From Polaromonas sp. YR568 (GTDB taxonomy: Bacteria; Pseudomonadota; Gammaproteobacteria; Burkholderiales; Burkholderiaceae_C), in the NCBI RefSeq assembly GCF_900116715.1, contig NZ_FPBM01000007.1, forward strand, positions 186,001-250,000: a DNA stretch of 64,000 nucleotides, read 5' to 3'. Shown piece after piece: positions 63,710 to 64,000 of the stretch. The position numbers and the translations under genes are program-made. The notes under the pieces are model-generated. The model worked only from the letters and a program-made list of their open reading frames with translations, was not told the DNA's origin and made no database searches. The stretch's first letter is position 1. Every line of letters begins with the position of its first letter.

Positions 63710-64000
63710 GGTTTTCTCCTCCCGAGGAAATCTCCAGGGCAGACGCACCTTGTTGACGCCTCACAACCATTCCCTCCCGTACAGGGATCAAACAGGCTTG
63801 GCGGCTAGGCGTGCCGTCTACTTCCACTAAGCAGTCGAAACACACGCCCATCATGCAATAGGCTGCACGCGGTGCAGATGTGACCGGAGTAGCCCGGAAC
63901 GGCCCTACCCCGTTTAACAGCAAAGCTGCGGCAATGCTGACACCAGCCGGAGCGGTAATCGGGCGGTCATCGAACTGCAGCGTGACTTGATCCGAAGGAG
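63699..64000 (-). CDS. 2Fe-2S dehydrogenase subunit (HcnA type, cluster D), N terminus cut by window edge
   Basis: About 100 residues are visible; the open frame runs off the right edge. The cluster-binding pattern YCMMGVCFDCLVEVDG followed by QACLIPV (C-x4-C-x2-C ... C) matches the cluster C subunit. It precedes the flavoprotein gene with an 11-base overlap, so it is the HcnA-type partner of that protein. Confidence 0.88.
   Translation of the reverse strand, partial: PSDQVTLQFDDRPITAPAGVSIAAALLLNGVGPFRATPVTSAPRAAYCMMGVCFDCLVEVDGTPSRQACLIPVREGMVVRRQQGASALEISSGGENHGR

Noticed and set aside
1..64000. CRISPR arrays, rRNA genes, insertion sequences
   Set aside because: No regularly spaced repeats, rRNA segments or transposase genes with terminal inverted repeats were seen.

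Overview
The window looks like a chromosomal segment of a beta-proteobacterium of the Burkholderiales, probably Comamonadaceae. The basis is its GC-rich housekeeping block (valS, galU, cysM, a tRNA-Leu), a Bug-type solute receptor, a two-gene FAD monooxygenase/DUF2783 unit, and many solute-binding-protein paralogues. The genus cannot be fixed from the sequence alone.

Region 1 (1-10181) is core genome: the start of an Fe-S protein gene, a rubrerythrin with a Fur-box-like palindrome upstream, an FAD monooxygenase with DUF2783, valS with a strong bidirectional terminator, a 2-hydroxyacid-dehydrogenase-like protein that has lost key residues, galU, a TusA-family protein, a NUDIX hydrolase, cysM and tRNA-Leu(CAA).

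Region 2 (10182-about 21630) is visibly more AT-rich and reads as an integrated element beginning at the tRNA-Leu. It carries a minus-strand operon of three genes: a PHP/SMC-like ATPase of the TrlF type, a NACHT NTPase with an N-terminal Mrr-like nuclease domain, and a membrane-anchored protein of unknown family. These are the best candidate for an undescribed (anti-phage) system. The element also has a Rep-like protein, an XRE regulator with a perfect 21-bp palindromic operator, a small exported protein, a serine recombinase, a DUF4224 protein and a tyrosine integrase at the far end.

Region 3 (21635-64000) is an accessory catabolic region built from repeated parts. Cluster A (21635-32297) has a spermidine/putrescine-type ABC importer, a creatinase-like M24 protein without a normal metal site, an amidase, an enolase-superfamily enzyme and a D-2-hydroxyacid dehydrogenase. 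It is controlled by a LacI regulator whose operators lie inside recognisable promoters. A threonine/serine block follows (XRE-cupin regulator, kbl, SDR-type threonine dehydrogenase, LysR, sdaA). Cluster B (38375-46620) repeats the enolase-superfamily enzyme and hydroxyacid dehydrogenase with a polar amino acid ABC importer and two GntR regulators. Cluster C (46678-54875) is a tightly coupled nine-gene operon: ABC importer, a three-subunit flavoprotein dehydrogenase like opine/hydroxyproline/HcnABC oxidases, RidA, and an orphan LivK-type receptor. Cluster D (55953 to beyond 64000) repeats the dehydrogenase subunits, RidA, another enolase-superfamily enzyme, a PotD-like receptor, a LivK-like receptor and an MFS transporter.

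Taken together, region 3 looks specialised for taking up and oxidising amino-acid-related amines, amides or opine-like compounds. RidA proteins would clear imine intermediates, and enolase-superfamily plus hydroxyacid dehydrogenase steps would process the carbon skeleton. The actual substrates are not determinable from sequence alone.
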